In this document: in pieces, positions 7,702 to 16,009 of the stretch | Layout of the letters: each line of letters starts with the position of its first letter | Numbering within the stretch: the stretch's first letter is position 1 | Assembly: GCF_001541345.2 (NCBI RefSeq) | Contig: NZ_LMVL02000009.1 | Location: forward strand, 1-64,000 | Length of the DNA: 64,000 bases | DNA from: Gillisella vitis | GTDB taxonomy: Bacteria > Pseudomonadota > Alphaproteobacteria > Rhizobiales > Rhizobiaceae | Direction of reading: 5' to 3' | The notes under the pieces: model-generated | Database searches by the model: none | The model's input: only the letters and a program-made list of their open reading frames with translations | What the model was told of the DNA's origin: nothing | Translations under genes and position numbers: made by a program

Positions 7702-9063
7702 ATGGGAGAGTTGGATCGCACCACACTATTTGCGAAGAGCGCCCTTTTGCCCACCGGTTGGCATAAGAACGTTCTGCTGCGGATCGAGGGCGGCTTTATC
7801 GCGTCCGTCGAAACAGGTACGGCGGCAACGCCGGCCGACGAGCGCCACAACCTCATCTTGCCCGCGATGGGCAATCTTCATAGCCATGCCTTTCAGCGCG
7901 CCATGGCAGGCTTGGCCGAAACACGCGGACCAACCGATGACAGCTTTTGGAGCTGGCGAAATGTGATGTACCGGTTCGCTTTGACAATGAGCCCCGATGA
8001 TGTCGAGGCCGTCGCTTCGCAGCTATACATGGAGATGCTTGAAGCTGGCTACAGCCGTGTCGGTGAGTTTCACTACCTGCATCACAGCCCAGATGGCAGC
8101 CACTACTCAAATATTGCCGAGATGGCGGAACGCATTATCGCGGCGGCCAGCGCCACAGGAATAAGTCTGACATTACTGCCGGTCTTTTACGCTCATTCGG
8201 GGTTTGGTGGCCTTGCTCCGGTCGAGGGGCAACGGCGGTTCATCAACTCGCTCGACAGTTACGACCAACTGATGAGCGAGTGCCAATCGCTAGTCGGGAA
8301 AATTGCTGGCGCCGAACTCGGCGTGGCGCCCCACAGCCTGAGAGCCGTCACGCCGCAAGAGTTGCTTCAGATCACTGAAAGGTGGGCCAGAGGGCCGATC
8401 CACATTCACATTGCCGAGCAAATGAAGGAGGTCACAGATTGTCTCGCCTGGTCCTCCGCCCGCCCGGTCGAATGGTTGCTGGACAATGCGCCGGTCGACC
8501 AGCGCTGGTGCCTCATTCATGCGACCCATATGACCGAAACCGAAACGCGTAGAGTTGCGCGTAGTGGTGCAGTTGCGGGTCTTTGCCCGATAACCGAGGC
8601 CAATCTCGGGGATGGCATATTTCCCGGCCATGCATTCGTTGAGGAGGGAGGCAGGATCGGCATCGGATCGGACTCGAACATCCTGATCTCCCTCGCTGGT
8701 GAATTGCGGCAACTCGAATACTCGCAGAGGCTGGGACGTCAGATGAGAAACGTACTGGCGGCGCCGAATGAATCCACGGGCCGTCATCTTCTTGAGTCAG
8801 CGGGCCGCGGTGGCACTGTGGCTTTGGGATCGGAGATTGGCATCGAGGCCGGCAACTCAGCCGATTTGCTGTCGCTCAATGTCGATGCCGTTTCCTACCT
8901 TGAGAGAGATGAAATTCTGGACCACTGGATATTTGCCGACGGGGTGACGATCGACAGCGTCTGGGTTCGCGGCCGCAGACAAGTCGTTGCGGGACGCCAT
9001 GTCGCTCGCGACGAAATCAATCGTCGCTTTCTCGCCACGATGCATAAGTTGCTTCGTCGATAG
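7702..9063 (+). CDS. hutF: Formimidoylglutamate deiminase
   Basis: 453 residues from the ATG at 7702, just after a GAGAAGAGG ribosome-binding site; the frame is open 80 codons upstream but that stretch crosses the operator and is not coding. GNLHSHAFQRAMAG gives the first metal histidines, HIHIAEQ the further metal His and catalytic Glu region, and GIGSDSN the metal Asp. HutF turns formiminoglutamate into N-formylglutamate plus ammonia; with HutG this defines the five-step route rather than the HutG-formiminoglutamase shortcut. Transcribed alone, ending at a strong terminator at 9160. Confidence 0.95.
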   Translation: MGELDRTTLFAKSALLPTGWHKNVLLRIEGGFIASVETGTAATPADERHNLILPAMGNLHSHAFQRAMAGLAETRGPTDDSFWSWRNVMYRFALTMSPDDVEAVASQLYMEMLEAGYSRVGEFHYLHHSPDGSHYSNIAEMAERIIAAASATGISLTLLPVFYAHSGFGGLAPVEGQRRFINSLDSYDQLMSECQSLVGKIAGAELGVAPHSLRAVTPQELLQITERWARGPIHIHIAEQMKEVTDCLAWSSARPVEWLLDNAPVDQRWCLIHATHMTETETRRVARSGAVAGLCPITEANLGDGIFPGHAFVEEGGRIGIGSDSNILISLAGELRQLEYSQRLGRQMRNVLAAPNESTGRHLLESAGRGGTVALGSEIGIEAGNSADLLSLNVDAVSYLERDEILDHWIFADGVTIDSVWVRGRRQVVAGRHVARDEINRRFLATMHKLLRR

Positions 9064-9159
9064 CGGGCTGCAAGTGCGAGCGCGGGAAACACTTCCCGTA
9101 ACGCTGCGAGGATATTTGGCCCGGCGTCCAGAACATAACTCCTTGGCAGCATCAACTGC

Positions 9160-9189
9160 AAAAGGGGCGTCGAGCGCCCCTTTTGTCTT
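9160..9189. terminator. Bidirectional terminator between hutF and the ABC operon
   Basis: A perfect 10-bp stem (AAAAGGGGCG / CGCCCCTTTT) with a five-base loop; A and T runs flank it so it can act in both directions. The genes on either side converge. Confidence 0.85.
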
Positions 9190-9208
9190 TTATGTTGATC
9201 CGGTCGAT

Positions 9209-10036
9209 CTAGTTGCGCCGGCCGGTAAAGACATTCAGGCCTACAAGGCGGTCGATGATCAGAACGACAATTGCCGAGCCAATGACCGACCAGGTGGAGA
9301 CGGCAGCAATCAGCGGTCTATATTGGTACAAGAGATATTCGTAGATCTTGATGGGCAACGGCTGCAATTCGCGCGGCGTGAGAAACACGGAGATCGAAAA
9401 GTCGTTCCATGACGTTATGAACGCAAACAGGAAGCCGGCAATGACTCCGGGTTTGATCAAGGGCAGTGTCACCGAAACGAAAGTCCGCCATGGATTTGCC
9501 CCGATGCTGCTGGCTGCATCCTCCAGCGCAGGATCAAGATGCTCGGTAACCGCCGTGATGGTACGAACCGGATACGGCATGGTGATTATCACGTGGCCAA
9601 TCATGAGGATGAACAGATTGGTCACACCGAACACGTAGATCATCACGGAATAAAGGGACAAGGCGAAGATCACCGAGGGCACCAGCAACGGTCCCATGAA
9701 CGACAAGGTCAGGATTTTCGCCACCGTCGGCGGGGCTTTTCGCAATTGCAACGCAACGGGAAGGGCAAAGAGCGTCGAGACAGAAGCTGCCACCGATGCG
9801 ACGACAAAACTGATGAGCGCACCATTAACGAAGCTGCCGTCGGTCAGCGCCGCAGTCATCCAGTGCAAGGTCAACTGTCGCGGTGGGAAAAACATCGCTT
9901 CCGCGTTCAAGGCTGCGCCCGCGACCACGATAAGCGGGGCGATAACAAAGACAAATGCACAAAATGCGGCAATTCCCAGTGCCGAAGGAAGCGGTAACCG
10001 CACTTTCCTGCCTGGAGCTATTAAGGTGGTGCTCAT
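9209..10036 (-). CDS. Polyamine-type ABC transporter permease (PotC-like)
   Basis: 275 residues with six predicted membrane helices and the EAA loop (EDAASSIGANPWRTF, then PLIKPG) that contacts the ATPase. Most like the PotC/YdcV inner-membrane permeases of spermidine/putrescine and related importers. Overlaps the second permease gene by four bases. Last gene of a leftward operon of binding protein, ATPase and two permeases, embedded in the hut/opine region. A polyamine itself is not necessarily the substrate; a histidine-derived opine with a basic imidazole is equally possible from context. Confidence 0.85.
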   Translation of the reverse strand: MSTTLIAPGRKVRLPLPSALGIAAFCAFVFVIAPLIVVAGAALNAEAMFFPPRQLTLHWMTAALTDGSFVNGALISFVVASVAASVSTLFALPVALQLRKAPPTVAKILTLSFMGPLLVPSVIFALSLYSVMIYVFGVTNLFILMIGHVIITMPYPVRTITAVTEHLDPALEDAASSIGANPWRTFVSVTLPLIKPGVIAGFLFAFITSWNDFSISVFLTPRELQPLPIKIYEYLLYQYRPLIAAVSTWSVIGSAIVVLIIDRLVGLNVFTGRRN

Positions 10037-10944
10037 GCCGCTCTCCTCGCCGTTCGGAATGTTCGATTGATGGCGAACAAATAGATTGCGGTAATCAGGA
10101 TGCTCAGGATTGTCAGGCTAATCCCGATCGCGGCGGCGAAGGGAAAATTGCCTTGCACGGTTGCCTGTTCGTACGCCATCATCCCCATCATTCTCACTCG
10201 ACCACCCCCCATCAGGGACGGGATGGCGAATGCTGCAGCGTTTAGCGTGAAAGCAATCAGGGTGCCCGCGACCACTCCCGGCAGCGAGAGCGGAAATGTC
10301 ACGGCCCAAAAAGTCCTGTACTTGTTCGCACCGACGCTCTCTGCCGCCTCTTTGAGCGCCGGGTCGATCGCGGCGATTACGCCGATAAGGGGCAAAACAA
10401 CGTAAGGCACGGCAATCTGGATCAAGCCGATCAAGACGCCAAGCTCGGTATACATAATGCGGACCTTTGGCATGCCGATAAAGGTCAGGGCGCTGTCGAC
10501 AAGTCCGCCGCTCATCAGAAGCACATTCAAGCCGAAAATCCGAATGACAATGTTTACCGAGAGCGAGACGACCACCATGCTGGTGAGAAAACCTCTCCGA
10601 TGCGGGGGAAGTTCAGCGATATAGTAGGCAAGCACATAGCCGATAATTAAAGCAAAGACCGTGGAGACAACCGACAGCCTTACGGTCGTCCAAAGCGCTG
10701 TTTCCAGATAGAAGGGATCTGTCCAGAACCGCGCATAATGCTCGAGTGTGCCGGTAAACACAGGCGCACTGCCAACCTCATGCGTGGACATGCTTGTTCC
10801 GACAAGCCAGCCCATGGGGACAAAAAAGAACAGGATGACGAAGATGAAAGGCACGAATAGCGGTGCACGCGCGGCCCAGGCAACTACCCGGCCCCGCAGG
10901 CCGCCCTGATCGTCAGTCTGCGGCAATGACGGCATTGGTGACAT
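10033..10944 (-). CDS. Polyamine-type ABC transporter permease (PotB-like)
   Basis: 303 residues. A first membrane helix near residues 30-50 is followed by a periplasmic stretch and five further helices; the EAA motif (KEAAESVGANKYRTF ... FPLSLPGV) is near residues 200-225. Partner of the PotC-like permease. Its 5' end overlaps the 3' end of the ATPase gene by about 30 bases, typical of translational coupling. Confidence 0.85.
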   Translation of the reverse strand: MSPMPSLPQTDDQGGLRGRVVAWAARAPLFVPFIFVILFFFVPMGWLVGTSMSTHEVGSAPVFTGTLEHYARFWTDPFYLETALWTTVRLSVVSTVFALIIGYVLAYYIAELPPHRRGFLTSMVVVSLSVNIVIRIFGLNVLLMSGGLVDSALTFIGMPKVRIMYTELGVLIGLIQIAVPYVVLPLIGVIAAIDPALKEAAESVGANKYRTFWAVTFPLSLPGVVAGTLIAFTLNAAAFAIPSLMGGGRVRMMGMMAYEQATVQGNFPFAAAIGISLTILSILITAIYLFAINRTFRTARRAA

Positions 10945-11995
10945 TGATCCTGACCTTATCTCCGGGGTTCAAAATATCGGCGTTCGATCGCTCCTGAAGG
11001 AAGATCGGCGCCTCGGGGTCGTGCGTGAGATGGATACCGTAACGGATCGCCGATCCCTCATAGACCACGTCACTCACGGTGCCTTCGAGCTGGTTTGCAG
11101 TCAGATCGGTTCCCTGCCGCTCAAGCACAAGCCACTCGGGTCGAACGATGACGGTAACCTTCTCGCCTGTCGGCTTTGCCGCGGGCGCATGCGCGGTCAC
11201 GATCGCACCATTGCCAAGCTTGATCTCGGCTTTGCTCTCCTGAGTATTCTGCACCAGTTCGCCATGCATGAAATTGGCGCTACCAAGGAAGCCCGCGACG
11301 AAACGGTTCGCTGGTCGTTCGTATACGGTCCGTGGGTCTGCTATCTGCTGAATTTTGCCGGATTGCATGACGACGACCTGATCGGACATCGAGAGCGCTT
11401 CTTCCTGGTCGTGGGTGACGAATAGCATCGTCACGCCAAGAGACCGTTGCAGCCGCTTCAGTTCAATGCGGAGTTCTTCACGCAGCCGCCTATCCAGATT
11501 GGATAGCGGCTCATCGAGAATGATGACCTCCGGATCAATGGCAAGGGCGCGCGCCATTGCGACGCGCTGCTGTTGGCCTCCGCTCAATTCGCGCGGATAG
11601 CGATCCTTCAACCCGGTCAATTGTACCATGCCAAGCGCCCGATCTACACGACGAGCAATTTCTTCTCTGGGTAGTTTGCGGATGCGAAGACCAAACGAGA
11701 GTATCTCCGCGACCGTCATATGGGGCCACAGGGCGTAATTCTGGAAAACCACGCCGATGTTGCGTTTGTATGGAGGCAGATGGGTTACTTCTCTGCCTCT
11801 GATCGACACGCGACCGCTATCGGGGATGATGAACCCACCGATCATGCGCAGCGTTGTCGTCTTGCCGCAGCCGCTCGGACCAAGAACGGTGATGAACTCA
11901 CCGTTCTTGACCTGGAGAGAAACGTCATCGAGAACGATGACGTCGCCGTAAGCCTTGCGGCAATGCGAAAGCTCAATGTCAAAATTTTCAGCCAT
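10913..11995 (-). CDS. Polyamine-type ABC transporter ATPase (PotA-like)
   Basis: 360 residues from the ATG at 11995, whose first base is shared with the stop of the binding-protein gene (TAATG). Walker A is GPSGCGKTT near residue 40, the signature LSGGQQQR near 137, Walker B VIILDEP. The C-terminal 120 residues form a TOBE-like domain as in PotA/FbpC/CysA transporters. Energises import with the two permeases downstream. Confidence 0.92.
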   Translation of the reverse strand: MAENFDIELSHCRKAYGDVIVLDDVSLQVKNGEFITVLGPSGCGKTTTLRMIGGFIIPDSGRVSIRGREVTHLPPYKRNIGVVFQNYALWPHMTVAEILSFGLRIRKLPREEIARRVDRALGMVQLTGLKDRYPRELSGGQQQRVAMARALAIDPEVIILDEPLSNLDRRLREELRIELKRLQRSLGVTMLFVTHDQEEALSMSDQVVVMQSGKIQQIADPRTVYERPANRFVAGFLGSANFMHGELVQNTQESKAEIKLGNGAIVTAHAPAAKPTGEKVTVIVRPEWLVLERQGTDLTANQLEGTVSDVVYEGSAIRYGIHLTHDPEAPIFLQERSNADILNPGDKVRINVTNAVIAAD

Positions 11996-13017
11996 TAGCG
12001 TTGAATTTCCCGTTCCCAGCGCTGCTGCCATTGATCATAGACCGACACAATGTACTTCCAGTCGGCACTTTGAAGGTCATTGACGTTGTCCGGCGTGATC
12101 ATGATCTTGGCCTGAACATCCTGCGGCAACTTGGTTTCTTTGTTCGTCGGGAAGTAGCCAAGCTTCTGCGCCATGATGACACCGGCTTCAGGGCTCAGCA
12201 GTACGTTCACCAGCTTCTGGGCGAGATCCGCGTTCGGGCGTCCAGCAACGACACTGAGTGTCGATGAGAGCGGGAAGAACCCTTCCTTCGGAATGGCACC
12301 CTGGATTTTCAGGCCTTCAGTGTCACGCGCCCAGGCAATTCGACCATCGGTCCACATGCTCATGGAAATCTGATCGTTGCGGTACAGTTCGAGATGGTTG
12401 GCATGGGAATCGACCCAGACATCGATGTTCTGGGCAATTTTTGCCATTTCAGCGAAGCCGGCGTCCGGACTGCGCTCACTGCCGCCGGCGCGCTTTGCGA
12501 AGAGCGTGATCAGATCGATGTTTTCGGGTCGGAAGCCGCGCAGTGCGATCCGGCCCTTATATTCCGGCTTTGCGAGATCGTACCACGATTCCGGGGCCTT
12601 AACTTCGGCCGGATTGTAGGCGATGACGTATGCTCCGAAATTCGCGGCAACGACCGCATCGGAGTAGATTGCCTTCGGGTAGATGTTTTTGAGATTGGGA
12701 ACAAGCTTCGGGTCGAGGGGCGCAAAGGCCTTCTCAGCTTCCATACGGAGGGCGAAGACCGGATCGGAAACGATCACATCGACTTCCTTATTGCGGACGC
12801 GCGCGATGTTGCTGGCACCGGAACCCGCAACGATTGTCACCTTCACCCCGTTTTCCTGCTCGAAGGACTTGACGCTCGCAGCCATCGCCTCGTCGTAAGC
12901 GCCGCCGAAGCCGCTGAGAATAAGTTCTTTCTGTTGCGCGAGCGCTGCCGAGCTCAATGCGCAGGCTGCAACCAGCAACATGCCACCGGCGATGGCTTTA
13001 CCAAAATGCCATTTCAT
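11995..13017 (-). CDS. ABC transporter periplasmic substrate-binding protein (PotD/F-like)
   Basis: 340 residues with a Sec signal peptide (hydrophobic run, ALSSAALA then Q). The mature part has the type-1 binding-protein layout of spermidine/putrescine and related proteins (ILSGFGGAYDEAM, VIVSDPVFALRME, YDLAKPEYKGRIAL). Usual polyamine contacts cannot be checked by eye, so the ligand is open; the operator at 13422 and the surrounding hut and Cus-family genes make a histidine-derived opine a reasonable candidate. Second gene of the operon after a 61-residue frame. Confidence 0.88.
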   Translation of the reverse strand: MKWHFGKAIAGGMLLVAACALSSAALAQQKELILSGFGGAYDEAMAASVKSFEQENGVKVTIVAGSGASNIARVRNKEVDVIVSDPVFALRMEAEKAFAPLDPKLVPNLKNIYPKAIYSDAVVAANFGAYVIAYNPAEVKAPESWYDLAKPEYKGRIALRGFRPENIDLITLFAKRAGGSERSPDAGFAEMAKIAQNIDVWVDSHANHLELYRNDQISMSMWTDGRIAWARDTEGLKIQGAIPKEGFFPLSSTLSVVAGRPNADLAQKLVNVLLSPEAGVIMAQKLGYFPTNKETKLPQDVQAKIMITPDNVNDLQSADWKYIVSVYDQWQQRWEREIQR

Positions 13018-13200
13018 ATCAGTTCCCCTTTGGTTGAAGTTCGACCCGCACTAAGACGAGACAAACCGCTCCGCGCCGGAATCTTTGCCGCGCGCAGACA
13101 CTCAGTTGAGTTCGGATTTCATGACTGGCCCCTCCTGGGGCGCGTCAACTCGCAAACGAGCGGCTCGCTCGAGGCGTCTGTTGCCGGCGACGGGCGATAA

Positions 13201-13386
13201 TCAGCGTGGTCGGGCAAGTCCTGCATGAGCCCTGAAGCTCAAAAGTCTTTCGAGACCATTCCGGATCGAGCGGATTGTCAAACTGTGTACACGCCCAGAC
13301 ACCCACGGATCGCCGGCGATTAGTCCGGCGCGCAGCGTCTTGTTCGGAACTTCATTGATCATTTCGAATTCGAACCAGAATGCCAT
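13201..13386 (-). CDS. Small protein of unknown function, first in the ABC operon
   Basis: 61 residues from an ATG at 13386 that has a good ribosome-binding site (GAGGAGAACAGGAA). The product starts with an aromatic-acidic stretch (MAFWFEFEMINEV) and ends with a basic tail rich in Arg; no signal peptide or membrane helix. It lies about 35 bases after a HutC-like operator and about 180 bases before the binding-protein gene. I do not recognise it. It could be a genuine small protein or a translated leader. Confidence 0.5.
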   Translation of the reverse strand: MAFWFEFEMINEVPNKTLRAGLIAGDPWVSGRVHSLTIRSIRNGLERLLSFRAHAGLARPR

Positions 13387-13421
13387 TTCCTGTTCTCCTC
13401 TTTCCGCATTCTTTGCTGCGG

Positions 13422-13436
13422 TTTGGTCTATACATA
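13422..13436. promoter_or_regulatory. HutC-like operator before the ABC operon
   Basis: TTTGGTCTATACATA, matching the TGGTNTATACA pattern seen before hutI/hutF and hutH, placed just upstream of the small frame and of the leftward ABC operon. Confidence 0.55.
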
Positions 13437-13490
13437 TTAACAGATTGGCATGGCCAATCAAGTCAATTTTTATGCAGGCCTAAACGTAAG

Positions 13491-13513
13491 GCGGCCCCGC
13501 TATCGGGGGCCGC
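13491..13513 (-). terminator. Hairpin after the second Cus-family gene
   Basis: Perfect 8-bp stem GCGGCCCC / GGGGCCGC with a seven-base loop, 15 bases past the stop of the 13528-14475 gene. The T run that follows on the minus strand is weak. Confidence 0.55.
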
Positions 13514-13527
13514 ATGGTTGAACGCAT

Positions 13528-14475
13528 TTACGCGAGTTCGACCGTCAACATGATGGGCGTTTTGTCGCCAAAGTTGCTGTCCAGAACCGCCCGGCCAACC
13601 TTGGCGAGGTCTTCGGCGTATTGCGGCAGGATCTCACCGAGCACCGGCGTTGCGATGTCTTCGGTTACTTCGCCGTATTGCACGATGACCTTGTTGCCGG
13701 TGCCCTGCGAATAGCGGATACGGCCGACCGGAGCGTCACACTGACGTTCCTTCACATGAACCGGCGAAGTGCTGACCACGGGAGCCCAGGCGTACATGGA
13801 TTCACCGCTGACAACAGCGTGGTCCTGAACGACGGTGAACGGCAAAGCCTCGATGAGGTCATTGCAGAGTTCCGGGTTTTCCTTGGTAGCAAGATAGGCA
13901 ATGACGCTTATGCCGAGTGGCTGCCATGTGAGGCGTACCTTCTGGCCTTCGTTGATCTTCACGCGCCGCGAGAGATCGGCCAGTGCCGCGATAGAACCTT
14001 CGGGGGTCTCGTAGGTGAGATGCTTGCCGATGCTCCAGGGGAAATAGTGGAAGGACCAGGCAGCCAGTCGGTTGAGATATCCGAGGAACGCCTTGACCGC
14101 CTCAACCGCTTCCCCGCGGCTGGAAGCTGTCGGCAGGTGCTTCGTGATCGCTTCGGCGAACGCGCCCATTTCCTGCAGGCCGCTATAACGCAGGTAGTTG
14201 CTGTATGCGTAATCAAAGCGATGAACCAGTGCGCAGCACTGCTCGAGGGTGAAGCGCTCGTCCTGGAACGTGAGCAGGAGGGGGTACCATGTGTACATCG
14301 ACTGGTCGCGAAGCATGCCGTTCACGAAGTCCAGGTTGGTGAAGTACTGGTTGTTTGTGCCGACCGCGAAGGTCCCGGTGCGGATATCGTGAAGTTCCTT
14401 CGGCTCGGTGCTTTCATAAGCACGGGTCGCCTCCTTCACCGCCTTCACGACGTCACTCAAGCTATTATACGACAT
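13528..14475 (-). CDS. Plasmid (bacterial) homolog of the opine synthase, permuted domain order
   Basis: 315 residues from the ATG at 14475, preceded by GGGAT. Same domain order as the T-DNA synthase: helical bundle first, cyclophilin-like domain second. From about 13602 to 14412 its DNA differs from the T-DNA gene at only about six positions (two residue changes, T to A and E to G). The first 24 and last 17 residues are quite different (VLDSNFGDKTPIMLTVELA at the end). It lies outside the T-DNA, has a bacterial ribosome-binding site and a HutC-like operator at 14547, and sits among hut genes. I infer it acts in the bacterium, probably splitting the opine back to histidine and 2-oxoglutarate, or processing an epimer or lactam. 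No experiment known to me shows this. Confidence 0.8.
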   Translation of the reverse strand: MSYNSLSDVVKAVKEATRAYESTEPKELHDIRTGTFAVGTNNQYFTNLDFVNGMLRDQSMYTWYPLLLTFQDERFTLEQCCALVHRFDYAYSNYLRYSGLQEMGAFAEAITKHLPTASSRGEAVEAVKAFLGYLNRLAAWSFHYFPWSIGKHLTYETPEGSIAALADLSRRVKINEGQKVRLTWQPLGISVIAYLATKENPELCNDLIEALPFTVVQDHAVVSGESMYAWAPVVSTSPVHVKERQCDAPVGRIRYSQGTGNKVIVQYGEVTEDIATPVLGEILPQYAEDLAKVGRAVLDSNFGDKTPIMLTVELA

Positions 14476-14546
14476 TTCGCAGATCCCTATCGTTGATCGT
14501 GCGGCTACGAGGCCGCACGGGGATAAGCATATCCAATAATGCCATT

Positions 14547-14559
14547 TTGTATAGACCAT
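14547..14559. promoter_or_regulatory. HutC-like operator before the second Cus-family gene
   Basis: TTGTATAGACCAT, about 75 bases upstream of the ATG at 14475. Matches the site between hutI and hutF at most positions. Confidence 0.55.
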
Positions 14560-14737
14560 TTATCCATTCTGGTTTGGACGATGATGCTCTTAGCTTCCCG
14601 AAATTGGAACGTACGGCGAACATAAGTGCCGTGAAGCCACGCCGGGCACTCTAGGTCGATGTCCTCTGGGTGACTGCTTGGGGAGAAATATTTTCCATAA
14701 ATGGTCAAAATTGGGGGATAAGTAGACAAATATGGCA

Positions 14738-14752
14738 TTATGTATAGCATAA
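14738..14752. promoter_or_regulatory. Weaker HutC-like site
   Basis: TTATGTATAGCATAA is palindromic and keeps the TGTATAG core but departs from the outer bases. It lies in the divergent spacer between the two bacterial Cus-family genes and may be a secondary site. Confidence 0.3.
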
Positions 14753-14811
14753 ATCTGCGAGAACGACTATTTTTATCATCATTTCGGCTTGAGATCGGCG
14801 AATAAACAAAT

Positions 14812-14826
14812 ATGGTCTATACCTAT
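14812..14826. promoter_or_regulatory. HutC-like operator before the third Cus-family gene
   Basis: ATGGTCTATACCTAT, about 55 bases upstream of the ATG at 14879. Confidence 0.5.
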
Positions 14827-14878
14827 TCAGGTTATGGCTTTCGGTTTGACCTGAAAAAATTCCAAAAGGGGAAGCGAA

Positions 14879-15841
14879 ATGGGAAGATTGGTTGAGATCG
14901 CGTGGCCAGAGCTCGACATCGTCGTGGTGGCCGAGCTCGCAGACGAGGAAAATCCCGAACTCTGCGAGGAGTTTTGGCAGGACCTGCCATTCAAGGTCAT
15001 GCAGGCGCATCCGGTCGTGTCGGGAGAGTCACTTTATGCGTGGACGCCAACGATCAGCACGGCACCAGTTCGGTTGCGCCGACGCATTGTCGATTGCGCA
15101 ATCGGTGACCTGAGATACTCCCAAGCCACCGGCAACAAGTTTTCGATCCAGTACGGCAAGGGACTTGAGCCGCTCGCTCAGCCCGTCCTCGGAAAAGTCC
15201 TGGAGGAATATCATCATCTGCTGCCAGTCGTCGGCAAGGCGATCTGGAACAACCTGTTTTTCGTAAAGGAAAAGATCTTCGTGGAGGTAAGGCCGCACGA
15301 CGTGTCACAGGCGTTCAAAGGCGAAGGCAGGTTTGCAAATCTGAAGGGCGCTGCTGCGGTATTTTATGCGGAAGCCAAAAGGATCCAGACGGACGAACCG
15401 GAAGACTTGCGTCGCATACGGACGGGTGAGATTGGTGACACTGGAACGTATGGTCAGTATTTCACTGCGTGGGACTTCGCCAACGGCATGCTCCGCGACT
15501 ACATCATGTACACTGCGTATCCACTTCTGAAGCTGATCGACACACTCTCGCATGAGGATTTTGTGGCGGCGGTCGAGGCGTTTGATCCTGCCTATTCGGA
15601 ATATCTTGGCTACTCCGGACTGAACACGCTGCTCGACTTCTCCAACAAGCTGCGTGCCGCCATCCGTGAGACTGACGACAAGGAAGAGCTCCGCACGCTG
15701 CTGCGAACCTTCATTATGTATGGCAATCGGCTATGCGCCTGGTCATATCATTACTTCCCCTGGTACCTTGGGATGTTTTATGGGCGTGCAGTGAACGGTC
15801 AGGAATTTTCCGGTCGATTCAACCAGATTAAGCCAAACTAA
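14879..15841 (+). CDS. Cucumopine-synthase-like protein, cyclophilin domain first
   Basis: 320 residues with a good ribosome-binding site (AAAAGGGGAAG). Residues 1-145 form the cyclophilin-like domain (NPELCEEFWQDLPF, SGESLYAW, RYSQATGNK). Residues about 165-310 form the helical bundle (RTGEIGDTG, GQYFTAWDFANGMLRD, CAWSYHYFPW). This is the order implied by the Pfam name for the bundle (cucumopine synthase C-terminal), and the reverse of the other two homologs in the window. Each domain aligns by eye with the corresponding one in those proteins, at clearly lower identity. It is divergent from the 13528-14475 gene and followed by hutH, so it probably acts in opine breakdown and histidine release. 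Substrate and direction are inference. Confidence 0.8.
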   Translation: MGRLVEIAWPELDIVVVAELADEENPELCEEFWQDLPFKVMQAHPVVSGESLYAWTPTISTAPVRLRRRIVDCAIGDLRYSQATGNKFSIQYGKGLEPLAQPVLGKVLEEYHHLLPVVGKAIWNNLFFVKEKIFVEVRPHDVSQAFKGEGRFANLKGAAAVFYAEAKRIQTDEPEDLRRIRTGEIGDTGTYGQYFTAWDFANGMLRDYIMYTAYPLLKLIDTLSHEDFVAAVEAFDPAYSEYLGYSGLNTLLDFSNKLRAAIRETDDKEELRTLLRTFIMYGNRLCAWSYHYFPWYLGMFYGRAVNGQEFSGRFNQIKPN

Positions 15842-15869
15842 TCAGTCTCATAGAATATATCCATTCCTC

Positions 15870-15909
15870 CGGGCGGCCCGTTTCGACGTGGTCGCCCGCT
15901 CCATTTTTT
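15870..15909 (+). terminator. Rho-independent terminator after the third Cus-family gene
   Basis: Nine-base-pair stem CGGGCGGCC / GGTCGCCCG (one G-T pair) with an 11-base loop, followed by CTCCATTTTTT. Confidence 0.65.
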
Positions 15910-15941
15910 GGGATGGAGCTTTACACAGGGGCAGATTTGGT

Positions 15942-15956
15942 ATGGTATATACAAAT
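15942..15956. promoter_or_regulatory. HutC-like operator before hutH
   Basis: ATGGTATATACAAAT, about 55 bases upstream of the hutH ATG at 16010 and one of the best matches to the common pattern in this window. Confidence 0.6.
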
Positions 15957-16009
15957 ATGGGGCCACAACGCGAATATGTCTGCCCCTCCCTCATCCTAAA
16001 GGTTTGAAT

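Noticed and set aside
13621..14496. A 291-codon open frame opposite the second Cus-family gene (and a similar one opposite the T-DNA copy)
   Set aside because: Antisense shadow of a GC-rich gene; the minus-strand product has clear domains and a ribosome-binding site.
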